NCBI GenBank assembly: GCA_018970165.1
Contig: JAGWWZ010000010.1
Span: 1-48,058, forward strand
Reading direction: 5' to 3'
Length of the DNA stretch: 48,058 bases
From: Planctomycetota bacterium
GTDB lineage: Bacteria; Planctomycetota; Planctomycetia; Pirellulales; Pirellulaceae
Part shown: positions 25,065-33,290 of the stretch, one piece after another
Layout: every line of letters begins with the position of its first letter
Numbering within the stretch: position 1 is the stretch's first letter
Made by a program: the position numbers and the translations under genes
The notes under the pieces: generated by a model
Told to the model about the DNA's origin: nothing
Database searches by the model: none
What the model saw: the letters and a program-made list of their open reading frames with translations, nothing else

Positions 25065-25433
25065 TTAGCGTTGTGTCGAGGCAATCGAGCCGATGATGAA
25101 CAGGACCCAAACGATTCCCCAAACCACGGTAAAGATCCCACCCATCACGATTCCGATCCAAGCATGTACGCTTCCTTTGACCGCTGGGTTCGCGGCTCTC
25201 TTGCGAAGCCCCATGATGCCGAGAATGAAGGCGGGAATCCCGAGAAATAGACCGATGCACGGGAACATCGAAAAAAGTCCGAGGTAGTACGCAATCAGCG
25301 CGGGTGCGTTCTTGTAAGGGATCAATCCTCCCGTCGCATCGCCGTCCGAAGGGTTCTGCTGGTATTGGATGTTCGGTTGCGGTGCTTGATAAGGATTCTC
25401 TCGAAACGAATTGTCGTCGGGAAAGTTAGACAT
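25065..25433 (-). CDS. DUF4190-like small membrane protein
   Basis: A 122-residue protein with a polar N-terminal half rich in Asn, Gln and Pro (FRENPYQAPQPN) and two transmembrane helices at about 50-75 and 90-118. The first hydrophobic pair (GLFSMFPCIGLFLGIPAFILGIMGLR) and the following SVHAWIGIVMGGIFTVVW follow the DUF4190 pattern. Function of the family is unknown. It is transcribed alone on the minus strand, divergent from the small plus-strand gene at 25582. Confidence 0.75.
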   Translation of the reverse strand: MSNFPDDNSFRENPYQAPQPNIQYQQNPSDGDATGGLIPYKNAPALIAYYLGLFSMFPCIGLFLGIPAFILGIMGLRKRAANPAVKGSVHAWIGIVMGGIFTVVWGIVWVLFIIGSIASTQR

Positions 25434-25581
25434 GGTGAGTGATATGAAGAAAGGATGAGTGTGACGGAAAAGTCAACATTGGACGGAGTTTAGCTGAGTC
25501 GAGCGGTATATTGCTAGGCCCGGCAAGCCTTGTTGTCCACAAATCCGAAACGAAAAACATCTTCCTGGATTGATAGAGTTC

Positions 25582-25992
25582 ATGATCGCTCCCATGATTC
25601 CGCTGATGAGTCTCTTTACAGAAACTCTAGCCGCGTTCGGTGCCGCAGCGATTGTTCTCGTATCGGTGATCGTCTTCCTCACCCTCTTCTATCGCGCTTT
25701 GGCTTGGATCTCGTCGATCGGTTCTAAATCGGAGGCGGTCTCTGTACGAGGGGTTTTGTCCAAGAGCACTCTTGCGAACGTACATCTCGCGGGTGGCAAG
25801 ACGTTTGAGCGAGTTCGCTTTCTCGGCTTCACCAAATCCGCCTCGTTGAAGGATCATTTGCCGTACGAGTTGCACGGAATGATCATTCTCGAAGATGAAC
25901 AAGGGATGCGGACCATGGTGCGCGCGGTGGATATCCGGATGATCGCGGTCATTCCCGAGGATACTGGACCCGATCGCGTGCCCCGTCCCTGA
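25582..25992 (+). CDS. Small membrane-anchored protein, unknown function
   Basis: No family recognised. The 136-residue protein has an N-terminal transmembrane helix (about 15-40, FGAAAIVLVSVIVFLTLFYRAL) and a soluble C-terminal domain (about 55-125) of beta-rich character, VSVRGVLSKSTLANVHLAGG...FERVRFLGFT...LPYELHGMIILEDEQG. That domain is compact and probably cytoplasmic. Start ATG 25582 is preferred; an in-frame TTG at 25570 is also possible. Coding character is supported by the conserved-looking domain and by its codon use, which is like the neighbours. The stop codon lies within a 13-bp direct repeat. Confidence 0.6.
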   Translation: MIAPMIPLMSLFTETLAAFGAAAIVLVSVIVFLTLFYRALAWISSIGSKSEAVSVRGVLSKSTLANVHLAGGKTFERVRFLGFTKSASLKDHLPYELHGMIILEDEQGMRTMVRAVDIRMIAVIPEDTGPDRVPRP

Positions 25993-26020
25993 GGCATGAC
26001 TAGCGATCTGAGGCATGACT
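25989..26020 (+). repeat. 13-bp direct repeat around a stop codon
   Basis: CTGAGGCATGACT occurs at 25989-26001 and again at 26008-26020, six bases apart. The first copy contains the TGA stop of the upstream gene. It looks like a recent short tandem duplication with 19-bp period. Confidence 0.6.
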
Positions 26021-26037
26021 GTTTCAAGTATTTTTTA

Positions 26038-26088
26038 CGACGAGCTTCCGGTCCGTCGCTCTGGCAGCCATCAGACTGGACGTCTGAT
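26038..26088. terminator. Two hairpins between convergent genes
   Basis: CGACG (26038-26042) pairs with CGTCG (26054-26058), and ATCAGAC (26070-26076) pairs perfectly with GTCTGAT (26082-26088) over a 5-nt loop. They lie in the 149-nt gap between convergent stops and could terminate both genes. A T6 run precedes rather than follows the first stem. The pair also looks like a small REP-type element. Confidence 0.4.
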
Positions 26089-26141
26089 CTACCTTTGAAA
26101 TCTCTATACACCAACTATGGATCCGACAGGACTGCCATCGT

Positions 26142-28754
26142 TTATCGTTCGACAGGATTCCGCGCTGAATGATCGGCCGTTCCAAGCAGATGCTCTGAGA
26201 AGTATTCGTGCATGCGGCGTTGGCCGTATGCACCTCCGATACCGTGACCGCCATTGGGCACGACCAGCAAGTCAAACGATTTATCGGCGCGGATGAGTGC
26301 ATCGACCAAGCGCATGGTCGACTCGGGCGGAACATTCGTATCCATCTCGCCGACGATCAGGAGCAACTTCCCGCCGAGTCGCCCGGCGTTATCGATGTTT
26401 GAAGACTCCGCATAATGAGCGTCTACAGGGTAACCCATCCACTGTTCGTTCCAGGACGCTTTGTCCATCCGATTGTCATGGCACCCGCATGCCGCGACAG
26501 CGACCTTATAGAATTCAGGATGAAACAGGACCGCTCCGGCTGCATTCTGTCCACCTGCCGATACTCCGTAGATGCCGACGCGCGAGAGATCGATTTCAGG
26601 ATACTTGGCGGCTGCTGCGCGCATCCATGCGATCCGATCGGGAAAGCCCGCATCCTTGAGATTGTGCCAACATACATCATGAAAGGCTTTGGAACGATTG
26701 GCGGTCCCCATGCCGTCGATTTTGACGACGATGAAACCGAGGCTTGTGAGGGATTCGTAACGGGACGATGGTTGAAAGCTCTTTGGTACATAGGAACTCT
26801 GGGGCCCAGCGTAGATGTCCTCGATGATCGGATACTTGCGATTGGGGTCAAAGTCCTTGGGACGGCAAATGATTCCCCATATCTCGGTTTGCCCATCGCG
26901 ACCGACCGCGGAGAACACCTCGGGAGGACGCCAACGAGTTTGTTGCAGCGATGCGATATCTGATGTTTCAAGGTCGCAAACCTTCGTCCCATCGGCTACT
27001 CGCCGCAATTGATTCACCGGGGCCATGTCTACTCGCGAAAACGTCGCTACCACATATTGGCGATCCGGTGACCATTGAACGGTATGGTTCCCGTTCTCCT
27101 CTGTGAGCCAAGTCCAATTCCCGCTGTCCAGATCTGCGGTCGCGTAGTGAATATGATAAGGATCCTGGCCCTCGCGCCCCGAGACGCTGACGGCGATCCG
27201 ACGAGCTTGCTCATCCACCCACTCAATGCCGCGCACCACGTTTCCCGATGGCGTCAGAACACGTTTTTCCTGTCCTGTCGAGGCATCGATCAGAATCAAT
27301 TGACGCCAACCGTATTTTTCGGTCGCAAAAATGATTTCGTTGGATTTCTCGAGCCATTGGGTTTTCGGGACCGAATGATTCTCTGTATGCACGGTCCAGA
27401 TAAAGGTGTCCGACAGTTCGTCAATGATGTTGCGGACCATTCCGTCGCGAATTCGAATCTCGATCAATCGAAAGCGACCGTGACCACGATCTACCTGTTG
27501 GTATGTGAAACTCGCTCCATCGGCGTCGAATCGGAGTTCGGGCTGGAGCCACTCATGTTCGAAGCGATCAACCAAAGGCTTGAACTGCCGAGCCTCCTCG
27601 ACATGGAACAGATTCAATTCGTACGATGGGAATGGGTCCCCTGGGAGCACATACGGTCGGCTTTCGAGTTTGGCTCGCCCACCTTCGGGAGGACTGGAAC
27701 GAATCCAATGGACGGGAAGCTTCTCTACCTGACTGATCCGAAATGCAATCAGCACGCTCGAATCAGGGGACCAGGAAAGAAGCCCGTAGGGATCTTCCTC
27801 CGTTCCATCGTTGCTGACTCGTATTTTCATCTGCGACTCTCTGCGCATCGCAACGATATTGTGATCTTCGACCCAGGCTCTCCATTCTCCATTGGGAGAT
27901 ACGGTTTCTGCCGAGCTAGGTTGATTTGAAGAGCGGCGGCGACCAGTGGCTTCCCCTCGAGGCGACCGAGGATTGGATCCCTGATCCTCGATCGGGCGAC
28001 CATCGAGTGCGACGGTGGACGGCGTGTCTTGGGCCGTAACTCGACCGAGAACCTTGCCGCTCTCGTCGACGATCAACCAGCGGTGTCCGCCGAATGTATG
28101 TTGGTCGCGCGATGCACCCGCTGCGATCTTTCCGTAACTTCGTTTGTTGCCGTCTCCTTCGAGCCAAAAAATCTCTACGGACTTATCTGATTTGTTCTGG
28201 AACGTAATCGCGGATTCCTCCCCTCTCGTCGCTCCGAAACGACGAGATTTGCCTGCGCTATCAGTATTCTGAAGAGATTCATGCCTAGTTTTGTCGAGTA
28301 GAGAAAGCTGAAGCGTAGAAGGATTCCAACGATACGATTCTCTCTGCCCTATGAGAACAAGCGAGTCTTCACCGTCGGTGTAATGAAGTCGTTCGAATGG
28401 CAGTCGCATCGGGTCGGTCTCTGTTTCTAGGTGATCCTCTCCTCGAGCCATGTCATCCAGGGCCTGCGCGACTAGTTTCTGATCCATCGCGATTTTACGA
28501 ATCGATTTCTCCGCATCGACATGGATGAATTCCCGTTTTCCATCGGGTAGGTCATTGCGATACCAAAAACAATTGGTCGAACCGATCCAATGGGGTTCGA
28601 CGCGGTGTTTGAAGATTTTAGGTCCCGGCGAGGATTGCTGTGCATTTTGCTGTGGCGATGAATTGGTATGGTTTTGAGGAGCAGCCCACGTCGATATCGC
28701 GAAACACAAAGAGAAAAAAGAGATGACGATGGTTGTGAAGAGACGTTGCATCAT
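26142..28754 (-). CDS. S9 prolyl-oligopeptidase-type peptidase with VHL beta-like domain
   Basis: An exported serine peptidase of 870 residues in the DPP IV/prolyl oligopeptidase family, which cleaves short peptides next to proline. Signal peptide about 1-25; beta-propeller about 280-600; C-terminal alpha/beta hydrolase with S732 in GIYGVSAGGQ, D805 in VGEMDTNVPPES and H837 in VPNGGHGIGG. Between about 180 and 255 lies an extra domain (ITFQNKSDKSVEIFWLEGDG, GHRWLIVD, ALDGRPI) that aligns without gaps to the human pVHL beta domain: W197, Y207, T220, H224, W226 match W88, Y98, S111, H115, W117. The start ATG overlaps the pseudokinase stop by 4 nt (ATGA). Peptidase call certain; VHL-like domain strong by motif spacing; hydroxyproline binding is inference. 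Confidence 0.92.
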   Translation of the reverse strand: MMQRLFTTIVISFFSLCFAISTWAAPQNHTNSSPQQNAQQSSPGPKIFKHRVEPHWIGSTNCFWYRNDLPDGKREFIHVDAEKSIRKIAMDQKLVAQALDDMARGEDHLETETDPMRLPFERLHYTDGEDSLVLIGQRESYRWNPSTLQLSLLDKTRHESLQNTDSAGKSRRFGATRGEESAITFQNKSDKSVEIFWLEGDGNKRSYGKIAAGASRDQHTFGGHRWLIVDESGKVLGRVTAQDTPSTVALDGRPIEDQGSNPRSPRGEATGRRRSSNQPSSAETVSPNGEWRAWVEDHNIVAMRRESQMKIRVSNDGTEEDPYGLLSWSPDSSVLIAFRISQVEKLPVHWIRSSPPEGGRAKLESRPYVLPGDPFPSYELNLFHVEEARQFKPLVDRFEHEWLQPELRFDADGASFTYQQVDRGHGRFRLIEIRIRDGMVRNIIDELSDTFIWTVHTENHSVPKTQWLEKSNEIIFATEKYGWRQLILIDASTGQEKRVLTPSGNVVRGIEWVDEQARRIAVSVSGREGQDPYHIHYATADLDSGNWTWLTEENGNHTVQWSPDRQYVVATFSRVDMAPVNQLRRVADGTKVCDLETSDIASLQQTRWRPPEVFSAVGRDGQTEIWGIICRPKDFDPNRKYPIIEDIYAGPQSSYVPKSFQPSSRYESLTSLGFIVVKIDGMGTANRSKAFHDVCWHNLKDAGFPDRIAWMRAAAAKYPEIDLSRVGIYGVSAGGQNAAGAVLFHPEFYKVAVAACGCHDNRMDKASWNEQWMGYPVDAHYAESSNIDNAGRLGGKLLLIVGEMDTNVPPESTMRLVDALIRADKSFDLLVVPNGGHGIGGAYGQRRMHEYFSEHLLGTADHSARNPVER

Positions 28755-30382
28755 GGTTCTTTGGGTGGGGACTCTTTCTTGTTTCCTTCGAGTCGCGTTT
28801 GCGACTTCTCTACAAATCCGGTCATTTCCTGATTGCCATTGTAGAGGCTGACGATTCCCTCCCAGATCTTGCGAGCACCAAGAACATCTCCCTTGCTGTA
28901 CAGTTCATCGGCTTCGGTCAACTTGTCTTGAAGAAATCGCTTCAATTCCTCAACGCTCGGAGGGTTCGACTCAAGCACTTCAATTTGCCTGCGAGCGAGA
29001 TTGACAAAGGCTCGCTCCTTCGCTTCGTCTTTAAGGAGCTTGACAATTCCCTGGTACTTGTCCAGAGCGGTGACGCGGTCTCCGAATCGTTCAAATCGGA
29101 GGGCTTCGGCATACTTGCGTTCCCCTTCGCTGCTTGGTTCGCGTCCGATGCGCATGTTGCGTCGCATCCGCTCTTCGGCATTGTGCATTTCGATTCTGTC
29201 GAGTTGTTCCTGAGCCCAGGCGGCGTGCTCGCCATCGGGAAACTTCTCAAGCATCGGTTGCAAGTATTTGTCCCTGGCATCGTTCCAGCGAACGTCGTTG
29301 TCGGTTGCCAGCAACGACTCAGCGCGGGAACGCATCTGGGCTTCATTGAGTGGCCAGAGAAGAAACGCAATGACCCCGATGATTGCGACTAGCGCTGCGA
29401 CTAAGACGATGGGCCGTTCCCAAAAAGAGGCATTTGTTTCCGCGTTTTCTTCGTCGGCATCAAGGCTTCGGCGTTTCTTCTTTTTGATTCCGAGCACTCG
29501 CTCTGCTTCCGTTCGATCAGTGTTGAGTTGCAAGGGACTGAATCCAGAGACGGCGTATTCGACGACACCGATTCCTTCGCTCGCGCGACGTTGGGCTTCT
29601 CGCAGTGCCATTGCCGCTGCAGCGGCGGTGTAGGGTCTTCGGAGCGGGTCGCGATGGAGCAACTGCTCGACAATTGCGCATAGCCAGACCGGACAATCGA
29701 ACACCATGGTCGCTACGCCCGGCAAGGGAGTCTCGGTGATGGCGTGCCTTAGAATCGACGCGGACTCGCCCTGGAAGGGTGGCTGGCCGGTCAAACTCCA
29801 ATACATCGTAGCGCCGAGCGAGTACAGGTCCCATGCGACCTCCGGCCTCGCTTTGTCCGCAAACGACTCCGGCGGCATAGTAGCCAAGTGAGAAAGAGAG
29901 GGGGGTATGTGACTGGCGAATTCGAATCGCAAATCGTTTAGCTTGAAGGTCTCACCCGCATCGCAGATCAGAACCTTGTCTGGACGGATGCGAGTGTGGA
30001 TGATCCCTTGTGCGTGAATAACCTGGAGAGCATCGCACAATTGCAATCCCATCTGCAATACGGATTCCCAGGGAAGGCGTTGGCGTCGCTGCAGGGCATC
30101 CGCGAGGGACTCGCCATCGATCATTTCGTAGACGATGTAGGCATCTTTGCCATCGAGACCGCCACCATAACAGCGGACCAAATGCGAATTGCGTATCGCC
30201 TTCAGTCGATCGAGATGTTTCGTAAATTCCGTTTTCGCTTCCGGAGTCAGACCCAGGGCGAGCGGGAACAGTCGCACCGCCAACTGGACCCGCTGTTGCA
30301 GATGTATTGCTCGGAACAGATTTGATTGCGGCCCACCGAGAGGAGCTTCAAGAGCTAGCTGTCCGATCCGAGAGCGAGCCAT
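28751..30382 (-). CDS. Membrane-anchored protein kinase homologue, probable pseudokinase
   Basis: A 543-residue protein (start MARSRIGQLAL at 30382; the frame opens 33 nt earlier inside the neighbouring gene). Kinase fold about 5-270, transmembrane helix about 325-347 (VLVAALVAIIGVIAFLLWPL), then a helical, TPR-like C-terminal region. Catalytic residues are missing: the VAVK Lys is Arg37 (LAVRLF), the HRD Asp is Arg131 (IIHTRIRPDK), the catalytic-loop Lys is Arg133, the Asn is Lys136, and the Gly-rich loop is degenerate. The DFG Asp (D150 in NDLRF), PPE and DLYSLGATMYW remain. So the fold is kept but phosphotransfer is unlikely. It lies 10 nt after a nucleoside hydrolase and overlaps the peptidase gene. 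Confidence 0.87.
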   Translation of the reverse strand: MARSRIGQLALEAPLGGPQSNLFRAIHLQQRVQLAVRLFPLALGLTPEAKTEFTKHLDRLKAIRNSHLVRCYGGGLDGKDAYIVYEMIDGESLADALQRRQRLPWESVLQMGLQLCDALQVIHAQGIIHTRIRPDKVLICDAGETFKLNDLRFEFASHIPPSLSHLATMPPESFADKARPEVAWDLYSLGATMYWSLTGQPPFQGESASILRHAITETPLPGVATMVFDCPVWLCAIVEQLLHRDPLRRPYTAAAAAMALREAQRRASEGIGVVEYAVSGFSPLQLNTDRTEAERVLGIKKKKRRSLDADEENAETNASFWERPIVLVAALVAIIGVIAFLLWPLNEAQMRSRAESLLATDNDVRWNDARDKYLQPMLEKFPDGEHAAWAQEQLDRIEMHNAEERMRRNMRIGREPSSEGERKYAEALRFERFGDRVTALDKYQGIVKLLKDEAKERAFVNLARRQIEVLESNPPSVEELKRFLQDKLTEADELYSKGDVLGARKIWEGIVSLYNGNQEMTGFVEKSQTRLEGNKKESPPKEP

Positions 30383-30392
30383 ATAGCCTACC

Positions 30393-31343
30393 CTATTCCG
30401 TGCATTGGCCCGCAAACTTTAGAGAGTTGTATACGGCATCGCGGACAGCTTCGTTCTCGATGCGATCGGCAACTTCCAATTCCCGTGAAACCGTCGCGAA
30501 GGGACGGCGGTCCACGACGGTCGCACCGCGTGTGATCGTGCCCAATTCTTCGATCGCTAAGGCATGGGCTTCACAACCAAATAGTTCGGGCTCGGTCAGA
30601 TAGATAACTCCAACGGCTCCCTGCAGTGGGATCGATTCTTGCGCGCGATGCTGGCGATACGCGCGGAACAATTGAGGTAGCATCGCGTGTAGCAATTCTC
30701 CCACTCGGGAATGCTTGGATGGAATTTGGGCGAGCATATTTAGATCGAAGGTAACCTGATTGGTCACATCGATAGGAATCAATGTCTTGGTTGTCGGCGA
30801 TTGGATGACGAGCGCAGCGCTGCTCGGATCAAAATGCATGTTGAATTCCGCTGCGGCGGTCACGTCACCGATGCCTGACGGGGCACCGCCGAGAATGATC
30901 AATTGATCGACCAAGCCTATAACGCTTGGGTCGCGTTGAAAAGCGCGAGCAACCCCGGTCAATGGTCCCATGCACAGAATCGATACCTCTTCCGGGTCCG
31001 CTTTGAGCCGATCGATGATCAGTTTATCGCTATTCATCAAGTGCTGACGCTGGGGACGGACCAAACCGACATTCCCAAGACCATCCGGACCATGAAGCAA
31101 ACGCCCGTCGTTCACGGGAGCATCATCCGGGTCCAAACCAACACCGAGTCGAGGCAGTCGCGGAGGGTCGAGTTTGTCAAGCAAAGCTGAAACGTTTTGA
31201 CATGCCTGATCCGCTTCGACTGTGCCCGAACAGGTGGTCACAGCCACTACCTCGAGCCGAGGATCAAACAGTGCCATAATCAAGCCGATCGCGTCATCGA
31301 TACCCGGATCGCAATCTATAATGACTTTTCTCGCCATATCCAC
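30393..31343 (-). CDS. Nucleoside hydrolase (inosine-uridine preferring type)
   Basis: A 316-residue Ca2+-dependent nucleoside N-ribohydrolase, hydrolysing nucleosides to base and ribose. The N-terminal metal motif is IIDCDPGIDDAIGL (residues 8-21). Other landmarks are MGPLTGVA, the IILGG segment near 148, AEFNMHFDPSSA (usual N-x-x-x-D-P-x-A pattern), IPIDVTNQV and the C-terminal ALAIEELG. Length is typical (about 310). Probably starts at MDMARK or at the second Met. First gene of the operon with the pseudokinase and peptidase; divergent from trpD. How a nucleoside hydrolase relates to the peptidase is unclear. Confidence 0.93.
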   Translation of the reverse strand: MDMARKVIIDCDPGIDDAIGLIMALFDPRLEVVAVTTCSGTVEADQACQNVSALLDKLDPPRLPRLGVGLDPDDAPVNDGRLLHGPDGLGNVGLVRPQRQHLMNSDKLIIDRLKADPEEVSILCMGPLTGVARAFQRDPSVIGLVDQLIILGGAPSGIGDVTAAAEFNMHFDPSSAALVIQSPTTKTLIPIDVTNQVTFDLNMLAQIPSKHSRVGELLHAMLPQLFRAYRQHRAQESIPLQGAVGVIYLTEPELFGCEAHALAIEELGTITRGATVVDRRPFATVSRELEVADRIENEAVRDAVYNSLKFAGQCTE

Positions 31344-31359
31344 TCAAATATTAGGGTTC

Positions 31360-31391
31360 CGTACAACCTCCAGGCAATTACTTGTTGTACG
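31360..31391. promoter_or_regulatory. 8-bp inverted repeat between nucleoside hydrolase and trpD
   Basis: CGTACAAC (31360-31367) and GTTGTACG (31384-31391) are exact reverse complements 16 nt apart, in the 96-nt divergent promoter region. It may be an operator shared by both genes. No leader peptide with consecutive Trp codons is visible, so classical attenuation is not supported. Confidence 0.4.
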
Positions 31392-31439
31392 TTACACACG
31401 CGTTGATTGCTAGACACGAACCCCCTGAACCGCTGCAAC

Positions 31440-32483
31440 ATGCTTGAGGAATTCATTGCGATCGCTGAGGCTCGGCAAGATTTGAGCGTAGGCCAAATGG
31501 AGCAGGCCATTGTTTGGATGCTGGCAGGGCAGGTCAGAGACGATGAAATCGGCGGATTGTTGCTGGCGTTGCGAGCAAAGGGAGAGTCGGTTTCGGAGTT
31601 GGTAGGTGCTGCTCGCGGGATGCGTCTGATGATGACTCCCATACGGACCAAACAAACAGGCCTTCTAGATACCTGTGGCACCGGTGGCGATGGAGGACGG
31701 ACATTCAATATCTCGACGGCAGCGGCCATCGTTGCTGCCGCTGCGGGAGCGCCGACAGCCAAGCACGGAAACCGTCGAATCACCAGCGCGACTGGGTCGG
31801 CCGACGTCTTGTCCGCACTGGGTGTTGCGATCGAAGCAGAGCGGGAGCAAGTCGAAGCATGTTTGGATTCATTGGGTTTATGCTTCTGTTTCGCACCGAT
31901 GCTCCACCCGGCTATGAAACATGTAGCGGCAGTTCGAAGGCAGCTTGCTGTACCCACTCTGTTCAATTATCTGGGACCATTATGCAATCCTGCTGGCGCA
32001 CAATTTCAGATCATTGGTACGGGAAACGAACCTTTGCAAACCAAACTCGCTGCGGCACTGGTGCAACTCCCTGTTCAAGCGGCTATTGTCGTTCGCGGTG
32101 AAGACGGGATGGACGAAGTCTCTCTGGCGGCCGAAACACAAGTACTGCATATTCAGCATGGAATGACGACACAAATGCGGTGGAGTCCGAAAAGCTTTGG
32201 CCTTCCGACTATTCGCAATGAGGACCTAGTGGTCGACGGACCGGAGTCGAGCGCTCAAGTCATCCGTGGAATCCTGGCCGGAGATCGCGGTCCAGCTCGC
32301 GATATCGTGCTAGCCAACGTTGCGGCGGGACTCTGGGTATGTGAGAAGACCCACTCCTTGATCGACGGCGTTGCCAAAGCCGCCGCGTCTATCGACTCCG
32401 GAGCCGCCCTCGCGAAATTAAAAGGTCTAATCGACTTTTCTCAAGCAGTCCTAAAGCTTGAACTTGACCACCCGAAAGAATGA
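31440..32483 (+). CDS. trpD: Anthranilate phosphoribosyltransferase
   Basis: Second committed step of tryptophan synthesis: anthranilate plus PRPP to phosphoribosyl-anthranilate, in the cytoplasm. The start ATG (MLEEFIAIAEARQDLS) gives 347 residues, the normal family length; a TTG at 31407 is also open. Motifs: DTCGTGGDGGRTFNIST (78-93; PRPP-binding GTGGD), KHGNRRITSATGSADVL (108-124), VRGEDGMDEVSL (usual V-x-G-x-D-G-x-D-E). Other trp genes are not in the window; it is followed after 36 nt by an ABC ATPase gene, so trp biosynthesis is dispersed, which is common in Planctomycetes. Confidence 0.95.
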   Translation: MLEEFIAIAEARQDLSVGQMEQAIVWMLAGQVRDDEIGGLLLALRAKGESVSELVGAARGMRLMMTPIRTKQTGLLDTCGTGGDGGRTFNISTAAAIVAAAAGAPTAKHGNRRITSATGSADVLSALGVAIEAEREQVEACLDSLGLCFCFAPMLHPAMKHVAAVRRQLAVPTLFNYLGPLCNPAGAQFQIIGTGNEPLQTKLAAALVQLPVQAAIVVRGEDGMDEVSLAAETQVLHIQHGMTTQMRWSPKSFGLPTIRNEDLVVDGPESSAQVIRGILAGDRGPARDIVLANVAAGLWVCEKTHSLIDGVAKAAASIDSGAALAKLKGLIDFSQAVLKLELDHPKE

Positions 32484-32519
32484 GATGCGCCGCACTAGCT
32501 CTTTGAAAGATCGTCCCTC

Positions 32520-33290
32520 ATGATCGTCGCCACCCACCTTCGGAAACAGTTCGTGGTGCGCGGTAAGCCTTTGGTGGCCGTCAATGGTATCAGCTTCCAT
32601 GTGAAGGAGGGAGAAGTTTATGGCTTGCTCGGGCCCAACGGAGCGGGCAAAACTACGTCGATTCGCATGGTTATGGGGCTACTTGAGCCCGACGAAGGCT
32701 ACGTCGAAATCGGGGGGATGCGAACCGATCAGCACGCATCGCTGATTCGCAAAGAGCTGGGACTGATATCTACCAACGATGGAGTTTACCCTTGGCTAAG
32801 TGTGCGCGAGATGCTCCTGTACTTTGCGGACCTTTATGCCGTGGAGGTGCCGATCGCAAAAGAGCGACTCGAGGAACTGGCCGGCTTGTTGGGAATCCGC
32901 GACTTTCTCGATCAGCGATGCAGCACCCTTAGCACCGGGCAAAAGCAGCGAGTTACCCTCGCTCGTGGTTTGATGCACGACCCACCTGTGATGTTGCTCG
33001 ATGAACCAACACGAGGGCTCGATGTGGTTGGAAGCCAGACGGTTTTTGAATTCATCGACTTCCTTAAGAAGCGAGGCAAGTCGGTTCTTTTATCAACCCA
33101 TCGACTCGATGAAGCGGAACGGGTTTGCGACCGTTTCGGACTGTTGCACCATGGCACCATCCGATACGAAGGGACTCTCTCGGACTTGCGAGCCCTGACC
33201 GGCAAAGAACATCTGGTCGATATGTTTATCGATTTGATCCAAAGCGACCGAACACAGGCACCTATCTCCAGCAGCATGGGAGCCGCTTAG
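32520..33290 (+). CDS. ABC transporter ATPase (NatA-like)
   Basis: A 256-residue ATP-binding subunit of an ABC-2-type exporter. Walker A LLGPNGAGKTTSIRMV (34-49), signature LSTGQKQRVTLARG near 138, Walker B PVMLLDEPTRGLDV near 158 and switch His in LLSTHRLDEAE are complete. It overlaps the next gene by one base (TAGTG, the stop's G begins the GTG start), and the downstream protein is the membrane partner fused to a CPBP protease. In that arrangement the family is usually called NatA/NatB. The substrate of planctomycete members is not established. It probably shares the promoter of trpD, 36 nt upstream. Confidence 0.93.
   Translation: MIVATHLRKQFVVRGKPLVAVNGISFHVKEGEVYGLLGPNGAGKTTSIRMVMGLLEPDEGYVEIGGMRTDQHASLIRKELGLISTNDGVYPWLSVREMLLYFADLYAVEVPIAKERLEELAGLLGIRDFLDQRCSTLSTGQKQRVTLARGLMHDPPVMLLDEPTRGLDVVGSQTVFEFIDFLKKRGKSVLLSTHRLDEAERVCDRFGLLHHGTIRYEGTLSDLRALTGKEHLVDMFIDLIQSDRTQAPISSSMGAA

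Noticed and set aside
31344-31439. A trp attenuator ahead of trpD.
   Set aside because: There is no leader peptide with Trp codons and no terminator with T-tract, only a simple inverted repeat.
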